A stretch of 59,743 bases of DNA, from positions 1 through 59,743 of the forward strand of contig CAZDVQ010000022.1 in assembly GCA_964508975.1 (NCBI GenBank). The letters run 5' to 3'. Numbering within the stretch: position 1 is the first letter of the stretch; the number at the start of each line of letters is the position of its first letter. The notes below the pieces were generated by a model. It made no database searches and was not told where the DNA came from. It saw only the letters and a list, made by a program, of their open reading frames with translations. Below, piece after piece: positions 1 through 9,300 of the stretch. Both the position numbers and the translations under genes were made by a program. This DNA is from CAZDVQ01 sp964508975 (GTDB taxonomy: Bacteria > Bacteroidota > Bacteroidia > Chitinophagales > Saprospiraceae).

Positions 1-228
1 TGACACCTCTGCATTGATGGCCAACAACAATGAATCACATGATTTTTTTAACTGCTCTGCTGGAATATCAGTCACACACTTAATATGATATGTCGTACCC
101 ATCGTCTCTCCTTCAATACTAGTAACCGATGGCAAGCGCTCTTTTGATGTGCACGAAGCAAATCCAATTAACAGACTGACAATTACAAATACATAACGAT
201 TTGTAAATTTTGAATAAATTTGGGGCAT
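1..228 (-). CDS. apbE: FAD:protein FMN transferase, 5' part (cut by window edge)
   Basis: The reading frame begins at an ATG at 228 on the minus strand and is open to the window edge, giving the first 76 residues. Residues 1-26 form a lipoprotein signal ending in a lipobox (IGFASC, Cys26). Residues 40-50 read GETMGTTYHIK, the N-terminal G-x-TMGT-x-Y signature of ApbE. ApbE proteins covalently attach FMN to threonine residues of flavoproteins such as Nqr/Rnf subunits and act at the outer face of the inner membrane. The catalytic part lies outside the window, so the call rests on the lipobox and this one motif. Confidence 0.82.
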   Translation of the reverse strand, partial: MPQIYSKFTNRYVFVIVSLLIGFASCTSKERLPSVTSIEGETMGTTYHIKCVTDIPAEQLKKSCDSLLLAINAEVS

Positions 229-765
229 ATGACTTTCTCTCTTGGGGGTATTTTTATTGCTTTGGGTAATTCAACGCCTTTTATGTAGCTATTGCAAACT
301 AAAGATATGGGATATTTGGCTAATGGGAGCATATTTCGTTCGCCAATTTTTACTTGACTCCAAGAATTGAATGCTTGCCTCGTATCTCTTGATTTTTCTG
401 TATTGCTATGACTAACTCTAAAAGACTGCTTATCCCTATACCATAGACGTCTTTTACGTCGATTTGGTAGCATCGCATTGTTTTTTTTTATTCATTTATA
501 TATTTCTACTTTTTGTGACTGCTATTTTTAGGGTAATTGCCTCTCCTTTGGCCTTTAACTTTACTTTCGCCCAACTAGAATCAGAGTATTACTTTACATG
601 AATTTTGTGTTATATAAATATTTTAATTTGATTTTACGCCTCCTGCTCAGCCCTTGACACTAAATAAAACGAGGCTGATATATTTAATTGTAAATTAATG
701 GCATTTTCATGCCGATTCGGCATGCTTTTTATATATTTACATCGCAAAACGTAAAAACAAGACAT
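229..765. other. AT-rich intergenic region
   Basis: These 537 bases separate the divergent apbE and secreted-protein genes. A 96-codon minus-strand frame (473-183) runs through here but overlaps the apbE start in another frame and resembles no known family, so I do not call it. The only clear structure is the hairpin near 708-730, listed separately. Confidence 0.6.
707..730 (+). terminator. Hairpin followed by T-run, terminator-like
   Basis: CATGCCG-ATT-CGGCATG is a perfect 7-bp stem followed by CTTTTTAT. It sits in the leader of the downstream gene and contains the upstream in-frame ATG at 709. That is a reason to place the true start at 766. It could be a terminator for upstream transcription or an attenuator. 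Confidence 0.45.
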
Positions 766-1812
766 ATGAATCACCTGTTTCTGATTTCCTTTCTAGCACT
801 TTTTTCGCTGCCTAAACATAGCTTATTACACACGGAAAGTAATTGGCATTCGCAGGGGAATAAAAGAAATATTTCAATAATAACAAATAAAAAAATAAAT
901 ACAACTTCACTCGAAGGTTACTTTGCTTTCGATTGCACTAAGAATTTTAATGTGACTACACCGGCAGGTATGTTTATTAATATTCCGGCCAATACCTTCC
1001 TTGCAGTGGCAGGCAAATCAATGCTCCAACTGAAAGTTACCGAAATGCTTGAAATCCCTGACCTCTTTGTGAATGGGGTGGTCACCGTACACGATAAAAT
1101 GCCTTTAGCAACAGGAGGTATAATCAACCTCAAAGTTGTTACTGCCGAAGGACAAGAAGTAATGCCCGTCGAAACCGCTAATATCCTTATAGAAATTCCC
1201 CATAATGCACCTGTTGAAGGTATGCGCCTGGCCGTAGAAAGCAATGGTAATGCCTCTATTAAAACAGGTATCGTTGAAGGTAAGGTACTCACGGTCCCCG
1301 GCGAATGGACTTTCCTCTCCCAAAATATCGGCGTGAAAATGCCTGGTCGCTTGGTATCCGCCTCTGTCAAAGGCGGAAAACCTCAGTATACCAATGCAGG
1401 CGATGCCCTAGGCGTTAAATCCGGCTACGCTTTCTCCGTGAACCAAACTGGTTGGTTCTTCTTGTACCTCAAAATGGACGAAATCTACCAGCAGGAACTC
1501 CTCTATCCCATAGAGGTCAATATCAAAAACTCCGATAAAGATGCTAGGGTGTTTATTTTTATCCCTAGATTAAACGCTATCATTACCCCCATCAGTCAAC
1601 ACGGAAAGAAATTTGAATTTGTCAATATACCCGAAAAAGAAGACCTTAAAATCGTCTCCTTCCGCCTCGTCAGTAAAGATAATGTCATGCTCTTCGTCAA
1701 ATACCTCAAACCTCAAGCTTCAGGTCTTAAACGCAACGACTCTTATAATATCGATGTAATCCTCGAACCGGCTTCTATCGATATGCTCAAACTAGCCCTA
1801 GAATCTTATTAG
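766..1812 (+). CDS. Secreted beta-rich protein of unknown function
   Basis: 348 residues. I chose the ATG at 766 because it starts directly with a signal peptide (hydrophobic FLISFLALFSL). The in-frame ATG at 709 lies inside a hairpin and would add 19 non-signal residues. The mature protein is beta-rich. Residues from about 55 to 170 have the pattern of a ZU5-like or 'inverse autotransporter-like' domain common in Bacteroidota envelope proteins: an INIPANTF stretch, then 'tGG-i' and 'ieiPhna' blocks. The fold assignment is inference from pattern only. The gene stands alone and its end runs straight into the heptamer repeat. Confidence 0.7.
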   Translation: MNHLFLISFLALFSLPKHSLLHTESNWHSQGNKRNISIITNKKINTTSLEGYFAFDCTKNFNVTTPAGMFINIPANTFLAVAGKSMLQLKVTEMLEIPDLFVNGVVTVHDKMPLATGGIINLKVVTAEGQEVMPVETANILIEIPHNAPVEGMRLAVESNGNASIKTGIVEGKVLTVPGEWTFLSQNIGVKMPGRLVSASVKGGKPQYTNAGDALGVKSGYAFSVNQTGWFFLYLKMDEIYQQELLYPIEVNIKNSDKDARVFIFIPRLNAIITPISQHGKKFEFVNIPEKEDLKIVSFRLVSKDNVMLFVKYLKPQASGLKRNDSYNIDVILEPASIDMLKLALESY

Positions 1813-2169
1813 GTATTAGGTATCAGGTATTAGGTATCAGGTATTAGGTATTAGGTATTAGGTATTAGGTATTAGGTATCAGGTATTAGGTATCAGGTAT
1901 CAGGTATCAGGTATTAGGTATCAGGTATTAGGTATCAGGTATCAGGTATTAGGTATCAGGTATNNNNNNNNNNNNNNNNNNNNNNNNNNNNNNNNNNNNN
2001 NNNNNNNNNNNNNNNNNNNNNNNNNNNNNNNNNNNNNNNNNNNNNNNNNNNNNNNNNNNNNNNAGGTATTAGGTATCAGGTATTAGGTATCAGGTATCAG
2101 GTATTAGGTATCAGGTATCAGGTATCAGGTATTAGGTATCAGGTATCAGGTATCAGGTATCAGGTATTT
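1811..2169. repeat. Heptamer tandem repeat (YAGGTAT)n interrupted by assembly gap
   Basis: From the stop codon of the preceding gene to about 2169 the sequence is a tandem array of the 7-mers TAGGTAT and CAGGTAT in irregular order, about 21 units before the gap and 15 after it. Positions 1964-2063 are exactly 100 N, a conventional gap of unknown length, so the true array may be much longer. Confidence 0.97.
1964..2063. other. Assembly gap (100 N)
   Basis: A run of exactly 100 undetermined bases lies within the heptamer array. This is most likely a scaffold join that the assembler could not cross because of the repeat. Confidence 0.99.
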
Positions 2170-2173
2170 TAAA

Positions 2174-2236
2174 ATAACTCCTAACTCCTATCTCCTAACT
2201 CCTAACTCCTATCTCCTATCTCCTAACTCCTAACTA
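2174..2236. repeat. Second heptamer tandem repeat (CTCCTAW)n
   Basis: About eight units of the 7-mers CTCCTAA and CTCCTAT lie right beside the first array and run to within a few bases of the stop codon of the minus-strand gene at 2239. The unit is unrelated in sequence to the YAGGTAT array but has the same 7-bp period. Confidence 0.93.
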
Positions 2237-2238
2237 AC

Positions 2239-3105
2239 CTAGAATTTCACGCCCAGTGCCAAATATGGGATGAAATAAGCAAAACCTGCGTCAAACCGGA
2301 TAACCCCCGACTGATACCGCATCGCAACTGAAGGCAATAGGCTGTGTACCTGGAATGGATTATCGGTATTCGTGCTGAACACAACCATGTTGTCCGTCAT
2401 CATCGCTATTTTACGCGAAATCCGGTACTGCCCACCAAAACTAACCGCAGGCAAAGGCCCCAAGCCTACTGTACCTAAAAATATCCCGCCGCCAACATTC
2501 ACCAGCGCATGCTGATTGCCATAGGTAGCCATGCCATAACTGTAATTCCCCCAAATCAACTCTCCTAAATCTCCTATAATAAAGGGTACAACATAAGCTG
2601 TTGATCCAACACCCAAGTGCAAATTAGGCGCTACCTTAAAGCCCGCTCGCACGTTCCCCCCAAAAATAAAAGGCAAAACAACGGATGCCCCCATGCTGAT
2701 GTTTTTAGTTACACCAAACTGAATCGAATTGATCGAAAACAACACGTTAGTATATACTTTCGTGCCTTTTTCCAAGGGTATAGCGGTCGGGTTCAACAAT
2801 AAAACATGTTCGTCCAGTTTTTCTATATAGCCATTACGCCGGAGTGAATTCGTATTTTTAAAAGCACTATTGCCCAAGTCAATGCGTTCAATATCACTGC
2901 GTAAGAAACTAATAGTGTCGCCTTGGTACAACAAGCTCAACTCCAATGAGTCCAGTTTCGCCACACGCCCTTTAAATACTTCGCCACTTTTTAAAGTAAC
3001 GCTTTGAGTGGTAATTTCACCTTCGGTGATCGAGCCGGTTATCTCTTGCGCCTTTACCACATTAATCAACAACAATGTCAACGCTAAGCCGATTAAATTT
3101 TTCAT
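2239..3105 (-). CDS. Outer-membrane beta-barrel-like secreted protein, unknown function
   Basis: 288 residues from the ATG at 3105. An in-frame ATG nine codons upstream would put charged residues before the signal peptide. Residues 1-19 form a signal peptide (MKNLIGLALTLLLINVVKA). Residues 30-110 include a 'vtLKsGEvfkGrV' beta segment of the kind seen in small SH3-like or LSM-like modules of Bacteroidota envelope proteins. The second half is glycine- and aromatic-rich with alternating hydrophobic strands and ends in a barrel-like ALGVKF with C-terminal Phe. An outer-membrane location is inferred; the function is unknown. Confidence 0.75.
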   Translation of the reverse strand: MKNLIGLALTLLLINVVKAQEITGSITEGEITTQSVTLKSGEVFKGRVAKLDSLELSLLYQGDTISFLRSDIERIDLGNSAFKNTNSLRRNGYIEKLDEHVLLLNPTAIPLEKGTKVYTNVLFSINSIQFGVTKNISMGASVVLPFIFGGNVRAGFKVAPNLHLGVGSTAYVVPFIIGDLGELIWGNYSYGMATYGNQHALVNVGGGIFLGTVGLGPLPAVSFGGQYRISRKIAMMTDNMVVFSTNTDNPFQVHSLLPSVAMRYQSGVIRFDAGFAYFIPYLALGVKF

Positions 3106-3272
3106 GGGGTCTATTTTTCTACCACAAAACAACGAAGTTTTTGCCGGAATGGTGGGGTAAATTATTTATACGTAAAAATTGAATAACCATTCAACTTTTA
3201 TTTATTTTTGTTCGTTGTCTATACATGGCTTATCTTGTGCTACGCTTCGGTCAGTTCTGGCCGCTTTGCTAA

Positions 3273-3432
3273 GAGTATGTTTGGATTTTGGGTTTCGATG
3301 GAAAAACGAGCTATTTTTTGATGAGCTTGCTTTAAAAAATGGGCGCATAGTGGTGCTACGTAACTATTTTTTAAAGCAAAAATCATCAGAAAAGAGCTGT
3401 TTTTCGCTGGAAGTTAAAGTCCAAACATACTC
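3273..3432. mobile_element. MITE-like inverted-repeat element, full-length copy 1
   Basis: 160 bp bounded by perfect 13-bp terminal inverted repeats, GAGTATGTTTGGA at the left and TCCAAACATACTC at the right. Internal segments also pair (AGCTATTTTTTGATGA with TCATCAGAAAAGAGCT; GCTTTAAAAAAT with ATTTTTTAAAGC), so the whole unit is one long imperfect palindrome. A near-identical copy lies at 23463-23621 and short derivatives at 26743 and 30967. It has no coding capacity; the ORF running across it (3179-3700) is an artefact. Confidence 0.85.
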
Positions 3433-3480
3433 CAAGCACTGCCAAGTCGTTTATTCCATAATCGGTTATTCTTTTTCTCT

Positions 3481-3588
3481 TTTGGGCGTTGCGGCCTACG
3501 GCCGCCGCTCCCTTCCAGGCTCGGCTGTTCGCCTCGGTGCGCTTCGCGCACCCGCGCCTACGGCGCGGCCTTCCAGGCAGCTAACGCA
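3481..3588 (+). repeat. GC-rich multi-hairpin dispersed repeat, copy 1
   Basis: Starts TTTGGGCG and ends CAGCTAACGCA. Internal perfect hairpins include GGTGCGC-TTC-GCGCACC and CCGCGCC-TAC-GGCGCGG. At least 14 further copies with different stem sequences occur in this window. It lies directly upstream of the ceramidase gene. Confidence 0.9.
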
Positions 3589-3617
3589 TTCATTACCCAT
3601 CCTACAACTCTACCCCT

Positions 3618-5369
3618 ATGTTCCAGGCAGGTGTCTCGAAAGTCGATATGACCATTTTCAAACGCGATGTAGCCATGCTCGGCTATGGCATGTATTATAA
3701 TGTCATGCGTGGGGTTGCCACACCGCTGTATGCACGCGGCTTCGCCTTCCTTTCTGATAATGCCCCGCTCTTTATCGTAAACGTCGAGCTATGCTTTGTC
3801 ACAGGCTACCTCAAACACGGTGTGTTGCAATACCTGCGCAACAACCACCCCGACATCCCCGTTACCGATGCCAATCTCATGCTCCTGGCCCAACACACCC
3901 ACTCGGCACCAGGCGGCTTCGCGCAGCATTTTCTCTACAACCTTGTGCAGCCCGGCTTCCAGCCTGATATCTACAATCACCTCTCCGAGCATATCGCCCT
4001 AGCTGTGGTTAAAGCTTACCAAAACCTGCAGGACGCCCAAATCCGCCTCGGTCGCTCCCGCTTCGCCGACGAGCTCGAAGTGGCCTTCAACCGCTCGCTC
4101 GAATCCTATAACCGCAACCCCGAGGTACAACCCAAGCTCAAACCCGAGCAAAAACACCTGGCCGTAGATCGTGAAATGAAACTCCTCGTCATCGAAACAC
4201 CCGATGGCCAACTCATCGGCACCATGAACTGGTTCGGTGTACATACCACCAGCGTTTCAAACGACAATACCCTCGTTAACGCCGATAATAAAGGCTTCGC
4301 CGCTCAATTCTTTGAACACTGGGCTAACCAATCGTCAAACCCCGCCGATCACAAAATAGTCATGGCCTTTAACCAAGACGCTACCGGCGACGTGACGCCC
4401 AACTTTATCTGGGATAAAAGCAAAAAATGGCTGCGCGGCAAACACGAAGACGATTTTGAAAGCGCCAAGTTTAACGGCATGCTTCAATTTGAAAAAGCCA
4501 AGGAAATCCTAAGCAACGATACAATAGCCGCCAAAAGGGTGGACGGCCCCATCCGCACCGCCTTGAAATACGACGATTTCTCCAACATCGAGGCACACCC
4601 TGATTTTACCAACGGCCAGTCTAACTGCAAAACTAGCCCGGCTTGCTGGGGCGTTAGCTTTATGCGCGGCACCGCCGAAGGTCCAGGCATGCCGCCTCTA
4701 ATCGGTTTTATCCTCAACAACTTGTACCCCCTGGTGCGCTGGTACGAGAAGAATATCGTGAGCCGCTGGTCGAGCCCCGAGCAAAAAGCAGCCATCCTCC
4801 AGAAATACGCCGCCCAACACCCTAAAACCGTGGTACTAGAAGGTGGTACAGGTTTCGTGTTTATCGCCCGCTACGCCAACCGACTCGTAGTGCCCGGTTT
4901 CATCGATCCTATTGTCAAATACATGAAATACTTGGGCAAAGAGCAAGTAACCCAGCAAACACCCTGGGTAGAGCAAATTCTACCCCTGCAAATTGCTACC
5001 ATCGGTTCAATTGCCTTAATCGCCATCCCTGCTGAGATAACCACCATCGGCGGTAAACGCTTACACGATACCCTGCTGCAAGAATTGGCCCCGCTCGGCA
5101 TTACAGATGTGCTCATTTCGCCCTATGCCAACGCCTACGCCGGTTATATCACCACCAATGAGGAGTACCAAGTTCAAGCCTACGAGGCTGGCCACACTTT
5201 GTTCGGCCAATGGACCTTGGCAGCTTACCAAACCCGTTTCCGCGACCTAGCTCGCGAGCTCGCCAGCCAAAAACAAAATGACAACTGGGGCCAAAAACCT
5301 GAAATCCGCCCCCTCGAGGCCGTTTGGAAAGGCTTTAGGCATGACCATATCCAAGTCAAGGTAAAGTGA
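3618..5369 (+). CDS. Neutral ceramidase family protein
   Basis: 583 residues. Neutral ceramidases hydrolyse ceramide to sphingosine and fatty acid in a zinc-dependent amidase domain. The family blocks are all present: GVSKVDMT at the N-terminus, a zinc-ligand region QHTHSAPGG (His93/His95), NRS near 158, FGVHTTS (His209), PAEITT in the C-terminal half, and the ITTNEEYQVQAYEAG block. Two things are odd. The loop that in characterised enzymes reads GD(V/M)SPN, and as I recall carries the active-site serine, reads GDVTPN here (Thr260). The protein also begins directly in the catalytic domain, without a signal peptide, whereas many relatives are secreted. Sphingolipids are common in Bacteroidota, so a role in own-lipid turnover is possible. 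Upstream sequence is repeat DNA, so a longer start is unlikely. Confidence 0.85.
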   Translation: MFQAGVSKVDMTIFKRDVAMLGYGMYYNVMRGVATPLYARGFAFLSDNAPLFIVNVELCFVTGYLKHGVLQYLRNNHPDIPVTDANLMLLAQHTHSAPGGFAQHFLYNLVQPGFQPDIYNHLSEHIALAVVKAYQNLQDAQIRLGRSRFADELEVAFNRSLESYNRNPEVQPKLKPEQKHLAVDREMKLLVIETPDGQLIGTMNWFGVHTTSVSNDNTLVNADNKGFAAQFFEHWANQSSNPADHKIVMAFNQDATGDVTPNFIWDKSKKWLRGKHEDDFESAKFNGMLQFEKAKEILSNDTIAAKRVDGPIRTALKYDDFSNIEAHPDFTNGQSNCKTSPACWGVSFMRGTAEGPGMPPLIGFILNNLYPLVRWYEKNIVSRWSSPEQKAAILQKYAAQHPKTVVLEGGTGFVFIARYANRLVVPGFIDPIVKYMKYLGKEQVTQQTPWVEQILPLQIATIGSIALIAIPAEITTIGGKRLHDTLLQELAPLGITDVLISPYANAYAGYITTNEEYQVQAYEAGHTLFGQWTLAAYQTRFRDLARELASQKQNDNWGQKPEIRPLEAVWKGFRHDHIQVKVK

Positions 5370-5410
5370 TTAAAAACAAGCTGAAAACCCATCTTAAAAT
5401 CTGATTAGTT

Positions 5411-5519
5411 TATTGATTATCAAATAAATATATGTAAAACCTAGACTCCCCTCCTTTGCAAAGGAGGGGTGGCTGCGCAGGTGGCGTTTTACGCCACGTA
5501 GCGCAGACGGGGTGGTAAA
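5411..5519 (+). repeat. Dispersed ~110-bp repeat, copy A
   Basis: Begins with ATTGATTATCAAATAAATA, then CTCCCCTCCTTTGCAAAGG and two hairpins (CCCCTCCTTTGCAAAGGAGGGG type; GTGGCG-TTTTA-CGCCAC), and ends GACGGGGTGGTAAA. Copy B (6023-6129) is in the same orientation on the other side of the DUF559 gene. Copy C (11181-11298) is inverted, just past the CRISPR array. Confidence 0.9.
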
Positions 5520-5638
5520 AATATCTTTACGGGATGCTGAAAAAAACTATTATTAGAGCGAATAAAAACGCTTAATCAAACAGTAAAAACCAAACTAATA
5601 GGGCATAATACTTGTGGTTTTTTAATAAACATCACGTT

Positions 5639-6013
5639 ATGGAAAAGAAACATGACTCCATTGTACACAATAAAGACACTCTAAAAGTATTTAGGAAAGA
5701 TTTGCGTAAAAAATTAACGCCTGCCGAGGCGAGGTTGTGGACCATGCTTAAAAATGGGCAGCTGGGCGGAGTTAAATTTAGGAGACAGCATAGCGTGGGG
5801 AATTACATCTTAGATTTCTACTGTACATCACATAAACTTGCTATTGAACTGGATGGGCAAGTGCATGCAAGTCTTGCTGCCCAAGACTACGATGACAAGA
5901 GAACTGCCTATTTGGAAAGCCAAGGCATCAAAGTCCTTCGGTTCGAAAATGATGTTGTCTTTAAACATGCAGATTGGCTGCTAGAAGTCATTAAAGATAA
6001 TGTTGGCTTATAG
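5639..6013 (+). CDS. DUF559-family (Vsr/PD-(D/E)XK fold) endonuclease-domain protein
   Basis: 124 residues from the ATG at 5639; an in-frame ATG nine codons upstream is less likely. The DUF559 pattern is clear: TPAEARLWTMLKNG, then KFRRQHSVGNYILDFYC with the putative catalytic Asp59, then LAIELDGQVH with Glu70 and Asp72, and a C-terminal GIKVLRFEND. These proteins share the fold of very-short-patch repair nucleases; their physiological role is mostly unknown. The gene is bracketed by direct copies A and B of a ~110-bp repeat and lies upstream of cas13b. It has no similarity to the known VI-B accessory proteins Csx27 or Csx28. Whether it works with Cas13b, with the repeats, or with neither is open. 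Confidence 0.85.
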   Translation: MEKKHDSIVHNKDTLKVFRKDLRKKLTPAEARLWTMLKNGQLGGVKFRRQHSVGNYILDFYCTSHKLAIELDGQVHASLAAQDYDDKRTAYLESQGIKVLRFENDVVFKHADWLLEVIKDNVGL

Positions 6014-6022
6014 CCTTAAGAA

Positions 6023-6129
6023 ATTGATTATCAATTAAATATATGTAAAGCCTAAACTCCCCTCCATGCAAAGGAGGGGTGGATGCGCATGTGGCGTTTT
6101 ACGCCACGTAGCGCAGACGGGGTGGTAAA
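6023..6129 (+). repeat. Dispersed ~110-bp repeat, copy B
   Basis: Direct copy of element A, about 90% identical by eye, including the ATTGATTATCAATTAAATA head and GACGGGGTGGTAAA tail. It follows the DUF559 stop codon almost at once. Confidence 0.9.
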
Positions 6130-6290
6130 TCATCATGAATAATAGAACCAATTGATCCTGCGCAAAGCGTGCAGCGCAGCAAATGCGGGGGGGTGAAACA
6201 CTACTGATTTATTGCTCCCAATGGAGCGCCTCTAATCGCATAAATCCTCTAATCTAAGCATTTTAGTTATCCACTTATTGTGAATAACTT

Positions 6291-6324
6291 TTTGATTGTA
6301 TTGAAACTGCGGAGGGTATCTTTG
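6291..6324 (+). promoter_or_regulatory. Probable cas13b promoter
   Basis: TTTG (6291-6294), 22-nt spacer, TATCTTTG (6317-6324). This fits the Bacteroidota sigma-ABfr consensus TTTG-N(~19-22)-TAnnTTTG and would give a ~25-nt leader before the cas13b ATG at 6355. Confidence 0.65.
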
Positions 6325-6354
6325 TGTAATTGATAAACATAAAAAATACTATCT

Positions 6355-9300
6355 ATGGAACCCATTAAAGGCAATTACAAAACACTCGCGGAAAATCCAG
6401 GTTATTTCGGGGCATATTTAAACCTTGCTAGGATTAACGTACTAAACATTTTCAATGAAATTCATAAGAAATTTGGCGTTAAAGAGATAGCAAACGCTGA
6501 TGATGAAAAGCTTAAAACATCGTTTTTGCTGGATGCAACATTAATTAAAAAGAATCAGTACGAGAGTAAAATTATCAGTGAACTTGAGCGTTACTTTCCA
6601 TTTCTTAGAAATGTAATGCTCAACGTTTGGTGTAAGAGGAATCGAATCCCCCTGGGAGCCGAAAAGGATTTGGTTAAAGCATACACGGAAATATTACAAG
6701 AGCTTATTGATTTCATATTCGAATTGCGCAATAAATATTCTCATGCAGATGAAGGGAATGACGTGACCATTACCCGAGACCATAAGTATATTGTAGCCCT
6801 GCTAAGCGGTGTATATGATGCCGCCTTAAGGGGCGTGAAGGAAAATTTACCCGACCCAAGCGCCATTAGGCATTTAGAACGCATTGATGGTAAAACTAAA
6901 AAAGAGAAAAAAGGCTTTACCTATGCTTTGTTTGAAAAGAAAACACCCGGCTTTTTCTTCACGGAAAAAGGGATTGCTTTGTTCTGCTGCTTGTTTTTAG
7001 AGCGCAAGGACGGCTTCTTGTTGCTAAAGAAAATACGAGGTTTTAAAGGTGGTAAAGAAACCTGGGAAAAAGCTACCCTTGAGTTATTTACCTTTTACAA
7101 AGCCCGATTACCGAAACCTCGATTTGAAAGTGCTCCTGACGAGCAAAGCTTGTTGCTCGATATCATCAACGAACTAAAACGTTGTCCAGGAACTTTGTTT
7201 GAGCACTTGGACAAGCACCATCAAGCAGCATTCATGGCGGCTCCCGACGAAGATGCAGAAGATGCTGATATGCCATTAACGCCCCAAACCCGGAAAAACA
7301 GTCGTTTTGTTTCCTTGGCGCTAAGGTATCTTGAAACGCAAGAGGAGTTCAAAGACATACAGTTTTTGATTGACCTTGGTACTTATTTCCACAAGGTTTA
7401 TCCCAAGCATACGCTAGAAATGACCGTAGCTAGACGCTTGGATGAAAAATTATTTGTGTTTGGGCATCTAAAAGATTTTACCCGAGAGAATAGGCCCTAC
7501 CCAGCCGATATGGTAAAAATGGCCTTACCCGACGGTCAAATGCCTGAAAGCATGAAACCTTATGTTGTAGATACAACTCCGCGGTATTTTATCGAGGAGA
7601 ATGGCGTTGGGATAAAAATTGGAAATGGCACTACGGACTGGCCAAAGCTAGAGCTTGACAAACTTTTAAGGGTTACCCAGCCAGAAGATAAAGATTATGA
7701 TGTTGCTTGGCTCAGTGAGTACGAGGTATCAAGCATGTTGTTCAACGAGTTTTTACACCAGTTTTATGGTTCTAAATCAAAGAACAAAAATATTATTGAA
7801 GGTTATGTAAAGCGCTTCAAAAGTCTCCTGAATAAGCTACAAGATTTCGATTCTTTCAGAGCTAAGGCTGAAGCTAGTAAAGGTTTCACGAACTTGCTTG
7901 ATTATACGCTCAGCAACTGTAATATTGCTTCAAAATATGAGCTGCCAGACAAACTAAGGCTTTTTTTAGAAGGCATAGAACCCGAAAACCGAGCAGAAAA
8001 GGCCATGTTGAGAATTGAAACCATGATACAAGATGGTGATGACTTGCTTAAAAAGCTACGCAACGAAATTGAAAATGTGCCTAAAATCGGTAAGAAAGGT
8101 GAAAAGGTACTAAAGCAAGGTAAATATGCCGAATGGCTAGCCAAGGACATGATGCTTTTTCAACCCAGTTTACAGGGCGGCAAAGACAAAGCAAACGATA
8201 CGCAGTACCGAATTTTACAACAACGCCTGGCTTATTACGGCAGAGACAAGGCTTTGCTTGAAGATACCTTCAAGGAGCTAAATTTACTTGCTTCCCCCAA
8301 TGCTCACCCTTTTTTAAGCAAGGTACCCGTTAGTTTGAAAGGCTTTTTCATTTTCATACAAGATTATATCAAGGCTAGAAAAACATACCTTGAATCTTGC
8401 TTGAAGGATCCCGAAAATGCTAACTACAATTTCATTAAATTAACCAAGTCAAGCAGTGAAGCAGGGTGGGTACAAGAATATTGTGCCCATTTGAGCAAGA
8501 TGCCTATTAATTTACCCCGTGGTATTTTTAATGATTCCATCAAGGCTATACTGCAAAAGAATGGTGTTTTGACAGATACACTCCAAACTGAGCGGGTAAA
8601 TACGGCATACCTGATGCAGCAGTTTTTAAAACAAGTGCTACATGACGATTGCCAAGGTTTTTACAATTGGCCGCGCCACTACGAGTTTATTGATAAACTG
8701 GAAGACCGCAGGGGGGCTAGGTCGCGTGCCTCATTAGAGCTACGCTATAAGACCCCGGATGAATTACAAGCCAACTTTAAAGCATGGAAAGCACAGGTAG
8801 TTAAATTGGAAGCCGAAGGAGACCTTAAGGCCAGCAAGTGGAGAACCATGTTTAACCTGTATGAGCAAGCCGAGAAAGAAATCAGATTGTACAAGACCGA
8901 GGACATCGGTTTGTACTTTATGGCGAGTACCATCATGGCTAAAGTTTTTACAAAAGACTTGAAAACGCAAATATTACCCCATTTGAAATTAAAGGATGCC
9001 ATGCCAAACACACCTGATGGTAAGAGTATTCTGTCGCAAAAAATTGATTTTGAATATGCCTTGAGTGGTACCGCCAAGACCATACGGCAGAATGGCCTTA
9101 AATTTAAAAACATGGGCGATTTCAGGGCGATTATACTGGATAAGCGACTTAATTCCATGCTACCTTATTTCACGAAAAAGGTCATTGATAAACAGCTTGT
9201 TTTGCAAGAGCTGGATGCATACAACAGGTTTAGACCCGAAATCATGGAAGCGGCCATCAACATAGAGCAGCTCATAGCCAAGTATTATCCAGATAAGCTG

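Noticed and set aside
183..473. 96-codon minus-strand frame upstream of apbE
   Set aside because: Overlaps the apbE start in another frame, has no family resemblance and no visible promoter or ribosome site. It could be real but I cannot support it.
3179..3700. 173-codon frame before the ceramidase gene
   Set aside because: It runs through a MITE-like palindrome and a GC-rich hairpin repeat and overlaps the ceramidase start; it has no protein-like pattern.
5639..6013. DUF559 protein as a Csx27/Csx28-type VI-B accessory protein
   Set aside because: It has a clear nuclease-fold pattern, no membrane segments as in Csx27 and no HEPN motif as in Csx28; only proximity links it to cas13b.
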